Shown here: piece by piece, positions 1-8,293 of the stretch | Numbering within the stretch: position 1 is the first letter of the stretch | Layout: every line of letters starts with the position of its first letter | Assembly (NCBI RefSeq): GCF_006438965.1 | Contig: NZ_RCZM01000001.1 | Location: 683,097-747,096 of the forward strand | DNA length: 64,000 nt | DNA from: Pedococcus bigeumensis | Lineage (GTDB): Bacteria; Actinomycetota; Actinomycetes; Actinomycetales; Dermatophilaceae | Direction of reading: 5' to 3' | The notes under the pieces: generated by a model | Told to the model about the DNA's origin: nothing | The model's database searches: none | The model's input: the letters and a program-made list of their open reading frames with translations, nothing else | Translations under genes and position numbers: made by a program

Positions 1-1
1 G

Positions 2-199
2 GAAGAGCGCGGCCTGGTCCGCCGCGTCCCGGATCCCACGGACCGTCGTGCCGTCCTCGTGGAGCTCACCGACGCCGGGCTGTCGCTGCTCGCAGAGGTG
101 GACGCGGCGCGCGACGGTGAGTCCGCGACCTACCTCTCGGTGCTCTCGGTGCGTGACCGCGCGCACCTCGCGCGGCTGCTTCGCAAACTTGACCCCTAG
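2..199 (+). CDS. MarR-family transcriptional regulator, C-terminal end only
   Basis: The window opens inside a gene; the visible 65 residues end at a TAG stop. The stretch EERGLVRRVPDPTDRRAVLV followed by ELTDAG is the wing of a MarR winged-helix domain and the start of the dimerisation helix (family knowledge). The arginine-rich 'DPTDRR' wing contacts the DNA minor groove in characterised members. The N-terminal dimerisation and recognition helices lie outside the window, so ligand and targets cannot be guessed. The stop codon overlaps the -10 element of the next gene, which suggests that gene has its own promoter rather than being read only with this regulator. Confidence 0.8.
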   Translation, partial: EERGLVRRVPDPTDRRAVLVELTDAGLSLLAEVDAARDGESATYLSVLSVRDRAHLARLLRKLDP

Positions 200-208
200 G
201 GTTGGCCC
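197..208 (+). promoter_or_regulatory. Leaderless -10 element of the acyltransferase gene
   Basis: TAGGGT at 197-202 lies six bases before the ATG at 209, with no ribosome binding site between. This is the spacing of an actinobacterial leaderless transcript whose first base is the A of the start codon. It overlaps the stop codon of the upstream regulator. Confidence 0.5.
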
Positions 209-952
209 ATGGAACCCGTCTACACCCCCGTCATCGGGTTGGCCCGTGCCCTGTTCGCCGCCCAGGGGCTCAAGATCACCATGTCGGGCGTCGAGCACGT
301 GCCTTCCCATGGGGGCGCGGTGATGGCGATCAACCACACCGGCTACTTCGACTTCACGTATGCCGGGTTGGTCGGTGTGAAGGCCGGGCGCTACGTGCGG
401 TTCATGGCCAAGAAGTCGATCTGGTCCAACCCTGTGGCCGGCCCGCTGATGAAGGGGATGAAGCACATCCCGGTCGACCGCGAGGCCGGTCTGGGGTCGT
501 TCGATGCCGCCCGCGACGCGCTGCGCAGCGGTGAGATCATCGGCGTCTTCCCCGAGGCCACCATCTCGAGGTCCTTCGAGCTCAAGGCCTTCAAGTCCGG
601 CACCGTCCGCCTTGCGCAGGAGGGCGGCGTGCCGATCCTGCCGGTCACGATCTGGGGTTCGCAGCGGGTCTGGACCAAGGGCCAGCCGCGCAAGATGGGC
701 CGGCACGGCATACCCCTGCTCATCACGGTCGGCGCCCCCATCGAGGTCGGCGCCGACGAGAAGCCGGGTCTGGCCACGATTCGGGTGCGGGCCGCCATGG
801 AAGCGCAGCTGCGCGCCGACCAGGACCGCTATCCCGCGTGGCCGGCCGCGGAACGGCACCTGCTGCCGACCCGGCTCGGCGGAACTGCCCCGACCCCCCA
901 GGAGGCCGACGCGATGGACGTCGCCGACCGCAAGAGCCGCCGCACGTCCTGA
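209..952 (+). CDS. 1-acyl-sn-glycerol-3-phosphate acyltransferase family protein
   Basis: This 247-residue protein transfers an acyl chain to a lysophospholipid-type acceptor at the inner face of the membrane. The family fingerprint is clear. The catalytic NHxxxxD box is NHTGYFD at residues 42-48 (His43, Asp48), and the substrate-phosphate box FPEATIS is at 114-120. The segment GGVPILPVTIWGSQ (around 139-152) matches the fourth conserved block. Length is normal for a PlsC-type protein. The chosen ATG fits a leaderless -10 element six bases upstream. It is followed by the oppositely oriented sigma-like gene. The exact acceptor (LPA, a mannolipid or another lipid) cannot be told from sequence; actinobacteria carry several paralogues, so I give no gene symbol. 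Confidence 0.85.
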   Translation: MEPVYTPVIGLARALFAAQGLKITMSGVEHVPSHGGAVMAINHTGYFDFTYAGLVGVKAGRYVRFMAKKSIWSNPVAGPLMKGMKHIPVDREAGLGSFDAARDALRSGEIIGVFPEATISRSFELKAFKSGTVRLAQEGGVPILPVTIWGSQRVWTKGQPRKMGRHGIPLLITVGAPIEVGADEKPGLATIRVRAAMEAQLRADQDRYPAWPAAERHLLPTRLGGTAPTPQEADAMDVADRKSRRTS

Positions 953-1002
953 GTCCGCGGTAGCAACCGCGTGAGGGGTCCCCGCGCAGGGATGAGCCTG
1001 TG

Positions 1003-2526
1003 CTAGGCCTTGGTGCCCTGGTGGTGGCCGTGGGCCTTGGCTGCCTTCGCAGCCTTGGCCTTGGCTGCCTTGGCTGCCTTGGCTGCCTTGGCCTTCGCTG
1101 CCTTGGCGTCCGCCTTGGCAGCTCGTGCTTCGGCCTTGGCTGCCGCCTTGGCGGCTCTGGCCGCGGCCTTGGCCGCCTGCTTTGCTGCCCTGGTGGAAGC
1201 CTTGTCCGTGCCATGGGTGCTGCCGTTGCCCACCGTCACGACCGGGCCGCTTGCGGGCGGCGGGAGGACGGTCTGCGGCCCCGCGGGAGTCGTGGGCGTG
1301 GTGGGCGTGGTCGGCGTGGTGGGCGTGGTCGGGGTGGTCGGCGGGGTCGGGGTTCCGGTGGGTGTCGACGGGGTCGAACGCTCCGGGACGACATAGGACG
1401 CCAGCACGATCTGGGTGACGGTGGACCCACGCTGGATGGACACCGGCTGCGTGTCACCGCCGCCGGTCCCCGGCTGCACGGCAGGCTGGGTGGTGCCCGG
1501 CTGTGACCCGCCGCCGGTCCCACTGCTGCCACCAGGTTGGGTCTGCGGGTTGCCGACCGTGCTGCTGTCGCCGGTGGACGGCGGGAAGGGTGTCCCAGGA
1601 AAGACCGGACCCTCAGCGGTGACCAACGGCGGGTTGCCGTGGTCGCCGAGGATTCCGTCGACGGCGGCGGTCAGGAGGCCGCTCATCGCGGCAGCAGTGC
1701 CCATGCCGCCGAGGGCGACCAGCCAGACGGTGGCAGCCACCCCGGTCTTGGCCGACCGGCTCGGAGTCCCGGTCGGCGAGCCGACGGCTGTCAGGTGGAA
1801 GGCGCTGGACGGCGCCTGGGCGAGGGACGCGATGCCCAAGGGCTCGACCGGCGCCGGCTCGGAGAGGCTCGCCTCAACGGCCTCGGCCCAGGCAGCCCCC
1901 TTGCCCATCGGCGCAGCAGCGGGTGCCGCATGGGGTGCCGCATGGGTGAGGGCGGCGGTGAAGAGGGGGGTGACGAGCCGTAGGTCGGCAACCTCATCGG
2001 GGCGGACCGGTGCGCGGAGTGCGTCGATCAGCTCCTCGAACGACATCGTCAGGCGTTCCTGCCCCTGCTGCACGAGGGCGAGCACAGCACCCGGGTCGTG
2101 GCCGGTCAGGCGGGCCGTGGCTTCGCGCCCCAGGTTGGCGATGACCCCCATCGCCAACACATCCGCCTGGTCCGGCGGGCAGGCACGGAGCACCTCGATG
2201 GCGCGGTCCACGTCGTCCGGGTCCGTCGGGGCCGGGCCCGTCGCGGAGCTGACACCGTCGGTCCGCAGCCTGCCGGTTGCGGCTTCACGCGCAGCGCCGA
2301 CGACCAGCTCGAGCCAGGTGTCGTCGTCGGCCGGGCAGACCTTCAGCTGGAGCAGGACCGTGGCCCAGGCGTCCTGGGCCAGCTCGTCGAGCTCGGCCGG
2401 GCCGGCGTCGGTCGTGACCCGCAGGTAGCGCAGGAGGACCGGGTTCGTGGCTCCATACAGGCGTGGGTAATCGTCCTCGATGCCGCCTTGGGCTCCGAGG
2501 AGGTATGTGGCGATTTCCCCCGGCAC
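1003..2526 (-). CDS. Sigma-70-like protein with transmembrane segment, Thr/Pro linker and histone-H1-like tail
   Basis: The product is 507 residues from a GTG start; the start is uncertain because a GGGAG is 12 bases upstream and a competing ATG in another frame lies nearby. Residues about 20-88 resemble sigma region 2 (LRYLRVTTDAGPAELDELAQ, then DAWATVLLQL) and 105-160 resemble region 4 (LRACPPDQADVLAMGVIANL). Both are degenerate, and region 2 lacks the usual DNA-melting aromatic and basic cluster. One hydrophobic segment lies at about 263-285. After it comes a long Gly/Ser/Thr/Pro stretch with PTT repeats, then about 60 residues of Ala/Lys (AKAAAKAEARAAKADAKAAK), like the C-terminal tails of actinobacterial histone-like proteins. 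If the N terminus is cytoplasmic the Lys/Ala tail would be outside the membrane. It may be a membrane-held ECF-like factor or a protein that only keeps the fold. Gene and tail are certain; function is open. Confidence 0.6.
   Translation of the reverse strand: MPGEIATYLLGAQGGIEDDYPRLYGATNPVLLRYLRVTTDAGPAELDELAQDAWATVLLQLKVCPADDDTWLELVVGAAREAATGRLRTDGVSSATGPAPTDPDDVDRAIEVLRACPPDQADVLAMGVIANLGREATARLTGHDPGAVLALVQQGQERLTMSFEELIDALRAPVRPDEVADLRLVTPLFTAALTHAAPHAAPAAAPMGKGAAWAEAVEASLSEPAPVEPLGIASLAQAPSSAFHLTAVGSPTGTPSRSAKTGVAATVWLVALGGMGTAAAMSGLLTAAVDGILGDHGNPPLVTAEGPVFPGTPFPPSTGDSSTVGNPQTQPGGSSGTGGGSQPGTTQPAVQPGTGGGDTQPVSIQRGSTVTQIVLASYVVPERSTPSTPTGTPTPPTTPTTPTTPTTPTTPTTPAGPQTVLPPPASGPVVTVGNGSTHGTDKASTRAAKQAAKAAARAAKAAAKAEARAAKADAKAAKAKAAKAAKAAKAKAAKAAKAHGHHQGTKA
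1292..1354 (-). repeat. 9-bp tandem repeat encoding Pro-Thr-Thr units
   Basis: Seven consecutive 9-base units of the type GTGGGCGTG or GTCGGCGTG (plus-strand reading) lie inside the sigma-like gene and encode its PTT linker. Units differ at one or two positions, so the array is old but could still change length by slippage. Confidence 0.8.
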
Positions 2527-2627
2527 GGGACCATTGTGCTCCCGCGGTCGGTCGATCTGCGTCAGCCGTTCGGTTGAGGATTGGCCGATTTCCGCCGGAC
2601 GGACCCGGTCGTCGTGCTTGTGGGCGC

Positions 2628-3164
2628 TCAGAGCGGGTGACCGAGATGAGCCATCGCCTGGCGCAGCAGCACGCCGTGGCCACCGTCCATCTCCTCCAGG
2701 AGCGAGGGTGCGACGGCCTCCTCGGGGGTGAGCCAGGCGAGGTCGAGCGCGTCCTGCTGGGGTTGGCAGTCACCGGCCACCGGGACGACGAACGCCAGTG
2801 ACACCGCGTGCTGCCTCGGGTCGTGGAACGGCGTGACCCCAGGCGTCGGGAAGTACTCGGCCACCGTGAACGGCTGGGGGCTGGCCGGGATCTGGGGGAG
2901 GGCCATCGGGCCGAGGTCTTTCTCGATGTGCCGGATCAGGGCGTCGCGCACGCGCTCGTGGTAGAGCACGCGGCCCGAGACGAGCTCGCGGTTCATCGCT
3001 CCGTCGGACGCCCGCAGCAGCAGGCCGATGGCCGTCACGGCGCCCCGCTCGTCGACGCGCACGGGCACTGCGTCGACGTAGAGGATGGGAAGCCGCTCCC
3101 GCGCTGCATCGAGCTCCTCGCGGGTCAACCAGGACTCACTGCGGTGGAGATCGATGCTGCTCAT
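2628..3164 (-). CDS. Nudix-hydrolase-like protein (DUF4916 type)
   Basis: This 178-residue protein begins MSSIDLHRSESWLTREELDA and has the layout of the DUF4916 family, actinobacterial proteins with a Nudix fold. The position of the Nudix box is occupied by GRVLYHERVRDALIRHIEKD (about 65-84), which keeps the E...R...E spacing only loosely. The usual GG-x5-E-x7-REUxEE metal site is therefore degenerate, and hydrolytic activity on nucleoside diphosphates cannot be assumed. The segment LAWLTPEEA matches the 'W-x-x-x-E-E-x' pattern that follows the Nudix box in real members. It stands alone between the sigma-like gene and the GlcD operon. Upstream TAGAAA seven bases before the ATG may be a weak leaderless -10. 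Confidence 0.6.
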   Translation of the reverse strand: MSSIDLHRSESWLTREELDAARERLPILYVDAVPVRVDERGAVTAIGLLLRASDGAMNRELVSGRVLYHERVRDALIRHIEKDLGPMALPQIPASPQPFTVAEYFPTPGVTPFHDPRQHAVSLAFVVPVAGDCQPQQDALDLAWLTPEEAVAPSLLEEMDGGHGVLLRQAMAHLGHPL

Positions 3165-3212
3165 GCCCCCGTTTCTACCAGTGACCCGGTCGGTCCCTGA
3201 CGGGAGGCGGTG

Positions 3213-4568
3213 TCAGGACCAGTAGACGCGGCCCGGGTTGAGGATCCCCCGCGGGTCGAACAGGGCCTTGACTGCCCGCTGGCGGTCCAGCTCGCGTTCC
3301 CCGAGCTCCTGGGCCAACCACGGCGCCTTGAGGGTGCCCACACCGTGCTCGCCGGTGATGGTGCCGCCCATCTGCAGGGCCGCGGTGATGATCTCGGTGA
3401 ATGCGCGATGGGCGCGCTCGCGGCTGGCGGGGTCGGCGGCGTCGAAGAAGATGCTCGGGTGCAGGTTGCCGTCGCCCGCGTGCCCGGCCATCACGACCTC
3501 GAGGCCGTGCTGCGCGCCGATGGCCTGCCCGGTCCGGATCAGGTCGGTGAGTCTCCCGACCGGCACACAGACGTCCTCGAGGTAGCGCGCGCCCTTCGCC
3601 TCGAGAGCCGGGCTGAGCGCGCGGCGGCCCGCGAGCAGCAGGTCGGCCTCGGCCGCGTCGTCGGCGACAGCGACGTCCACGGCACCCGCGTCGGCGAGCA
3701 GCACGGCATACCGCTGCACGTCCTCCGCGGTGTGGTCCGGACGGTCGGACTGGACGAGCAGCACGGCCTCGCAGTCCTGCGGGAAGCCGTAGTCCGCCAG
3801 CGCCTGCACCGCCGCCACGGCGGCCCGGTCGAGCAGCTCGACGAGCGAGGGCACGTGGCGTTCGTGGCGCAGCGCGACGATCGCCTGTCCCGCCGCGTCG
3901 AGCGAGTCGAAGGTCGCCAGGACCGTGAGCGCGGGGTCGGGCGCGGGGAGCAGCCGGGTGGTGACCTCGGTGACCACGCCGAGCGTCCCCTCGGACCCGA
4001 CGAAGAGCCCGGTGAGGTCGAGGCCGGCCACTCCCTTGGCGGTGCGGTGGCCGGTGCGGATCACCTCGCCGCCGGGCAGCACCACCTGGAGTGCGCGCAC
4101 GTAGTCGGCCGTGACGCCGTACTTGACGCAGCACAGGCCACCCGCGTTGGTGGCGACGTTGCCGCCGATGGTGCAGAACGCCGAGCTCGCGGGGTCGGGC
4201 GGGTAGAAGAGCCCCTGCGCGGCCGCGGCGTCCTTGAGGTCCTTGTTGATCACGCCCGGGCCGAGCACGGCCAGGCCTTCGAGCGGGTCGATGGTCGTGA
4301 TCGAGTCGAGCCCCTCGGTGTTGAGCACCACGCCGCCATCGATCGCCACCGAGCTGCCCGTGAGGCTGCTTCGTGCGCCTTGTGGCACGACCGGTGTGCG
4401 TGTCTCGTGAGCCCAGCGCATCACCTCGACCACGTCGTCGAGGTCGCGAGCCCGAACCACCTCGAAGTCCCCGGGCGCAGTGGCACCGACCGACTCGTCG
4501 GTCGCGTAGGTGGCCTTGACGTCGGGGTCGGTGACGGTGCGGATGGGCAGCGAGGTGTGCGTGCTCAT
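3213..4568 (-). CDS. FAD-linked oxidase, GlcD / D-lactate dehydrogenase type
   Basis: This 451-residue flavoprotein of the PCMH/VAO family oxidises a 2-hydroxy acid (glycolate or D-lactate class) to a 2-oxo acid. The N-terminal FAD-binding domain carries PVVPQGARSSLTGSS, which binds the FAD pyrophosphate, and a Gly-rich block beginning NVATNAGGLCC. The C-terminal domain has HAGDGNLHPSIFFD and GTITGEHGVGTLKAPWL, which line the active site in GlcD and Dld proteins. The ATG overlaps the stop of the ECF S-component gene by four bases (ATGA), so it is the last cistron of the corrinoid operon. No known step in cobalamin use needs it; co-transcription may be incidental. The open frame continues upstream through the transporter genes, but that extension is out of frame with real coding and is not part of the protein. 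Confidence 0.85.
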   Translation of the reverse strand: MSTHTSLPIRTVTDPDVKATYATDESVGATAPGDFEVVRARDLDDVVEVMRWAHETRTPVVPQGARSSLTGSSVAIDGGVVLNTEGLDSITTIDPLEGLAVLGPGVINKDLKDAAAAQGLFYPPDPASSAFCTIGGNVATNAGGLCCVKYGVTADYVRALQVVLPGGEVIRTGHRTAKGVAGLDLTGLFVGSEGTLGVVTEVTTRLLPAPDPALTVLATFDSLDAAGQAIVALRHERHVPSLVELLDRAAVAAVQALADYGFPQDCEAVLLVQSDRPDHTAEDVQRYAVLLADAGAVDVAVADDAAEADLLLAGRRALSPALEAKGARYLEDVCVPVGRLTDLIRTGQAIGAQHGLEVVMAGHAGDGNLHPSIFFDAADPASRERAHRAFTEIITAALQMGGTITGEHGVGTLKAPWLAQELGERELDRQRAVKALFDPRGILNPGRVYWS

Positions 4569-5446
4569 CCCTGCAGCGTATGCCGCGTGGCCGGCGCGTC
4601 GCGGAGGTGCGCCCCTTGGTCGAAGCCCACGTCCGCGTCGGAGTCCATGTCCGCGTCGAAGCCCACGTCCGCGTCGAAGGCGGCTCGACGGGAGGCGCGG
4701 CGCAGGGTCCCGAGGACGGCCCGGCCGGTCACGGCGATGAGGACGACGTTGGTCAGGGCGCGGCCGAGGTCCCACCAGAGCGAGGTGGCGGCCGAGAAGA
4801 CCCCGAACCGGCGCAGGTTCTCCCACGGCGCGGCGCCGGCCACGAACGACAGGTCGCTCTCGAGCCCGCTGGCGAACGGCCAGAAGGAGAAGTTGAGGGC
4901 GACGCCGTAGAGCAGACCCGCGACCGCCCCGTAGCCGGCGAGCAGCAGGACCTCCCACCGGGCGGGAACCCGCGGCAGCAGACCGGCGCCGAGGCCGACC
5001 CAGGCGGCACCCAGCATCTGGTACGGCAGCCAGGGCCCGACACCGCCCGTGATCAGCGCCGAGGCGAACAGCGTGGTCGACCCCAGGACGAACCCGAAGC
5101 CCGGACCGAAGACGCGGCCGCCGAGGATCAGCAGGAAGAACACCGTCTCCAGGCCTGCGGTGCCGGCGCCCAGCGGACGCAGCGCAGCACCCACGGCGGA
5201 CAGCACCCCGAGCATCGCCACGGCTTTGACGTCGAGGCCGCCCTCGCTGATCTCGAACAGCACCACCGCCATGAGCAGCGGCAGCAGGAGGGCGAAGACG
5301 AGGGGGGCGTCGGCATTCTGACCGAGCCGGGAGTCCGCTGTGGCGAACAACGGCCACCCGAACGCGAGCAGGCCCGCGAGCGAGACGAGGACGAGCGCCA
5401 CCGTGGAGCGGGGCCGCAGCGCGATGACGCTGATCGGGGGGGCCAT
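4565..5446 (-). CDS. ECF transporter S component (substrate-binding membrane subunit), probable corrinoid
   Basis: This 293-residue integral membrane protein has about seven hydrophobic segments, for example STVALVLVSLAGLLAFGWPL, VFALLLPLLMAVVLF and LLAGYGAVAGLLYGVALNF. It sits directly after EcfA and EcfT genes with overlapping start and stop codons (TGATG with the ATPase gene), the normal arrangement of a dedicated group I ECF importer. S components bind the vitamin and topple in the membrane when driven by the EcfT/A module (family knowledge). Substrate is inferred as cobalamin or a related corrinoid from the riboswitch heading the operon and the transcobalamin-like partners; nothing in the protein itself proves it. 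The last 40 residues are hydrophilic and hold a short acidic repeat (FDADVG, FDADMD, SDADVG), which is unusual. Confidence 0.75.
   Translation of the reverse strand: MAPPISVIALRPRSTVALVLVSLAGLLAFGWPLFATADSRLGQNADAPLVFALLLPLLMAVVLFEISEGGLDVKAVAMLGVLSAVGAALRPLGAGTAGLETVFFLLILGGRVFGPGFGFVLGSTTLFASALITGGVGPWLPYQMLGAAWVGLGAGLLPRVPARWEVLLLAGYGAVAGLLYGVALNFSFWPFASGLESDLSFVAGAAPWENLRRFGVFSAATSLWWDLGRALTNVVLIAVTGRAVLGTLRRASRRAAFDADVGFDADMDSDADVGFDQGAHLRDAPATRHTLQG
4619..4684 (-). repeat. 18-bp tandem repeat in the S-component tail
   Basis: Three full 18-base units beginning GTCCGCGTCG at 4631, 4649 and 4667, plus part of a fourth, encode repeats of six residues (F/S-D-A-D-V/M-G/D). They lie in the cytoplasmic-looking C-terminal tail. 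Confidence 0.85.
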
Positions 5447-7200
5447 CAGCGCGAACCTCCCGCGGTTGCCGTGAGGGCGGACTCCACCTGGTCGAGCCGC
5501 AGCAGCCGCAGGGGGGCCAGCACCTTGGCCACCTGGGGTGCGAAAGCGGGGGAGTCGCAGAGGACGTCGGTCGCGGGTCCGTCGGCGACGATCCTGCCCT
5601 CGGACATGACGATGACACGGTCGGCGACGGTGGCCGCGAACTCGACGTCGTGGGTGGCCACGGCCAGGGCGCTGCCGTTGGCCGCGAGGTCGCGCAGCAG
5701 ACCTCCGAGGACCGCCTTGGCGGGGTAGTCCAGACCGCGGGTGGGCTCGTCGAGCAACAGTGCGGCGGGGGCGGCAGCGAGCTGGATCGCCAGGACCAGG
5801 GCGAGCTGCTGCCCCTCCGACAGGTCGCGGGGGTGGTGGTCGTCCGGTATCCCGGGGGCCAACCGGTCGAGGGTGGCGCGCGTGGCGCCGGGCTCGGCTC
5901 CGGTCTCGTGGTCGGACTGACGACACTCGGCTCGGACCGAGTCGAGGTAGAGCAGGTCGGGCGCGCTCTGGGGTACGAGTCCGATGTGGCTGCGCCGGAC
6001 CTTGGGCGACTCCGTGGCGGGGTCGACGCGGGTTCCCGAGGCGGCCAGGACCGAGACGTCACCGGCACTCCGAGCCGCTGTCCCGTGCAGCGCCCACAGC
6101 AGCGAGGACTTGCCAGCACCGTTGCGGCCCATGAGGACTGCGACCTCACCGTCCCGCAGGGACAGGTCGACCGAGCGGACGGCTGCCACCGTCCCGTGGG
6201 TGACCTCGAGCTCCGTTGCGACCACGCGCTCGCCAGCGGGAGGTGATCCCGGTCCAGTGGCCACGACACGCTGACCGACCCCGGACGGCGCCGGCGTGTC
6301 GTGCACTCTGGACTCCGACGGACCCGGCGACGTGGCCGACGAGGCGAGGAGGTCCGCCCGCAAGGTGGTCGCGGCCCGCCGGGCGTCCCGGATGGTCAGC
6401 GGCAGCGGCTGCCAGCCGGCCCATCGGCCGAGGTGGACGACCGGTGGGGCGAGGGGTGCGCTCGCCATGACGTCACGCGCCAGACCGTGGCTGACCGTGC
6501 CGTCGTCCGCGACCAGGATGACGCGGTCGGCGGTTCCGACGATGCGTTCGAGGCGGTGCTCGGACAGCACGACCGTCAGGCCGAGGTCGTGGACCAGCCG
6601 GGACAGCGTCGCGAGGACCTCTTCGGCGCCGGTCGGGTCCAGGGCCGAGGTGGGTTCGTCCAGGACCAGCAGGCGGGGGCTGGCAGTCAGCACCGAGCCG
6701 ATGGCGACGCGCTGCTGCTGTCCGCCGGACAGGTCACGCAGCGGGGCGTCGCGCAGGTCGGCGATCCCGAGCAGGTCGAGCACCTCCTCGACCCGGCGTC
6801 GCATGGCGGGCGGGTCGAGCGCGAGCTGCTCGAGCGTGTAGGCCAGCTCCTCCTCCACGGTGTCCGTCACGAAGCCGGCCAGCGGGTCCTGGCGCACCAC
6901 GCCCACCACCTCCGCGAGGTCGCGAGGGCGGTGGGTCCGGGTGTCGCGACCGCAGACGGTGACCCGGCCGGACAGGTGGCCTCCGGTGAAGTGCGGGACG
7001 GTGCCGTTCACGGCCCCGAGCAGGGTGGACTTGCCCGAGCCTGTGCGTCCGGTGACGACGACGAGCTCGCCCTCCTCGAGCACGAACGACGCCGAGCGGA
7101 GAGCGGGCCTGGAGCTTCCGGCATACCGGATGGTGACGTTGTCGAAGACGACGGGAGCGCTGGCGTCGGGAATGACCGGGGTGGCGGGGTGGATGTTCAT
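5446..7200 (-). CDS. ECF transporter ATPase with two fused ABC domains (EcfA1-EcfA2 type)
   Basis: This 584-residue cytoplasmic protein contains two complete ABC cassettes in tandem. The first has Walker A GRTGSGKST at 51-59, signature LSGGQQQR at 157-164 and Walker B LLVLDEP at 177-183. The second has Walker A GRNGAGKSS at 359-367, signature LSEGQQ at 461-466 and Walker B LLLDEP at 482-487. The duplicated ATPase corresponds to the EcfA/EcfA' heterodimer of vitamin importers, here made as one chain. It powers uptake by coupling to EcfT. The gene overlaps EcfT by four bases upstream and the S component by one base downstream, which argues for translational coupling of all three. The second signature has E in place of the second G, as is common in the degenerate half of such ATPases. 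Confidence 0.92.
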   Translation of the reverse strand: MNIHPATPVIPDASAPVVFDNVTIRYAGSSRPALRSASFVLEEGELVVVTGRTGSGKSTLLGAVNGTVPHFTGGHLSGRVTVCGRDTRTHRPRDLAEVVGVVRQDPLAGFVTDTVEEELAYTLEQLALDPPAMRRRVEEVLDLLGIADLRDAPLRDLSGGQQQRVAIGSVLTASPRLLVLDEPTSALDPTGAEEVLATLSRLVHDLGLTVVLSEHRLERIVGTADRVILVADDGTVSHGLARDVMASAPLAPPVVHLGRWAGWQPLPLTIRDARRAATTLRADLLASSATSPGPSESRVHDTPAPSGVGQRVVATGPGSPPAGERVVATELEVTHGTVAAVRSVDLSLRDGEVAVLMGRNGAGKSSLLWALHGTAARSAGDVSVLAASGTRVDPATESPKVRRSHIGLVPQSAPDLLYLDSVRAECRQSDHETGAEPGATRATLDRLAPGIPDDHHPRDLSEGQQLALVLAIQLAAAPAALLLDEPTRGLDYPAKAVLGGLLRDLAANGSALAVATHDVEFAATVADRVIVMSEGRIVADGPATDVLCDSPAFAPQVAKVLAPLRLLRLDQVESALTATAGGSR

Positions 7201-8288
7201 CGGGTGCCATCCCGTCGCGCCACCGGCGGGTCAGGCGCGACGAACGTGGGCAGGGCTGCGACGAGGATCCCGAGGACTGCGAGCAGGGGGAGTGCCGGCG
7301 CAGCCAACGGCTGCACCGGCAGCGCCAGGGAGTCGGGGGCGTGTCCGGCCTGGACCACCATGAGCACCGCCGCCACGACGCCGGATCCGGCGACGAGCCA
7401 CTCGGGGAGCCCCCAGGGGTCCGGCCGGTAGACGCTGCGCTGCACGCTGCGACCACCGACGCGCATGCCGATCGCCGACAGGGCCAGCCCGAGGACGAGC
7501 ATCGGCATCCCGATGAGGGTCGGTGCGGTGCCGTCGAGCAGCCCGTACATGCCGATGCCGGCGCCGAGGAGGCCAGTGAGGGTCAGGGCCCCGGTGAGCC
7601 GACGGGAGCTGGTCGACTGCGCGGTGCGTCGGCCGTAGCCGCGCGAGTCCATGGCCGAGGCGAGGGCCAGCGACCGGTCGAGCGTGTCCTGCAGGACGGG
7701 CAGGGCGACCCGGCCGACCGACCGGATCCCGGCACCGCCCTCGCCCCGGAGCACCCGCGCGCGGCGGACCCGCTGGACGCTCTCGGCGAGCTGCGGCGCC
7801 ACGGTCACCGAGATGACGACCGCGGTGCCGATCTCGTGCAGGGCGCTGGGCAGGGCGCGCAGCAGCCGCTTGGGGTTGGCGAGGGCGTTGGCGGCGCCGA
7901 TGCAGGCGATCAGGCTCGCGAGCCGCAGGCCTTCTGCAGCGGCGGCGAGGATGCCTTCGAGGTAGAGCGGGCCGAGCAGGGTGATGCCGGGTAGCTCGAC
8001 GCTGGGCAGCGTGTAGAGCTTCATGGTGCCGAACTTGTAGCCCACCAGGACATGCAGCGCGACGCGCAGGACGATGATGAACGCGCCGAGCACGAGGTAG
8101 AGCCGGAAGGCGCGGGCCCACGGCGAGCTGCCGCGCTTGGCCGCGACGACCAGGCTCGCGACGCTCACCGCGAGCAGGAGCAGCAGCGGGTTGTTCGTGC
8201 GCGAGCAGGCCACCGCGAGCCCGATCGCCCACACCCACCAAGCGACGGGGTGCAGGTGACGGGACAGCGGTGTGCCTGCTGCGCGCAC
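7197..8288 (-). CDS. ECF transporter transmembrane coupling protein EcfT
   Basis: This 363-residue membrane protein starts at GTG and has clusters of hydrophobic segments at both ends (WWVWAIGLAVACSRTNNPLL near residue 20, and several after residue 235). Two charged coupling-helix regions fit the EcfT family: RVRRARVLRGEGG and AMDSRGYGRR, which correspond to the two 'A-R-G' motifs that dock onto the ATPases (family knowledge). The length is larger than the usual 260-residue EcfT, because of extra segments near the C terminus. It begins six bases after the DUF4430-like gene and overlaps the ATPase gene by four bases. It would form the scaffold joining the double ATPase with the S component encoded two genes downstream. 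Confidence 0.88.
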   Translation of the reverse strand: MRAAGTPLSRHLHPVAWWVWAIGLAVACSRTNNPLLLLLAVSVASLVVAAKRGSSPWARAFRLYLVLGAFIIVLRVALHVLVGYKFGTMKLYTLPSVELPGITLLGPLYLEGILAAAAEGLRLASLIACIGAANALANPKRLLRALPSALHEIGTAVVISVTVAPQLAESVQRVRRARVLRGEGGAGIRSVGRVALPVLQDTLDRSLALASAMDSRGYGRRTAQSTSSRRLTGALTLTGLLGAGIGMYGLLDGTAPTLIGMPMLVLGLALSAIGMRVGGRSVQRSVYRPDPWGLPEWLVAGSGVVAAVLMVVQAGHAPDSLALPVQPLAAPALPLLAVLGILVAALPTFVAPDPPVARRDGTR

Positions 8289-8293
8289 GGAGC

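Noticed and set aside
1292-1354. The 9-bp tandem units as a CRISPR-like or regulatory array
   Set aside because: The units are contiguous without spacers and keep the reading frame as Pro-Thr-Thr, so they are a protein linker.
3213-6269. A single 1018-residue minus-strand frame spanning glcD and the ECF genes, which would look like a fusion protein
   Set aside because: Only the last 451 residues match a family. The rest is out of frame with the S-component and ATPase genes, which have complete motifs and overlapping starts.
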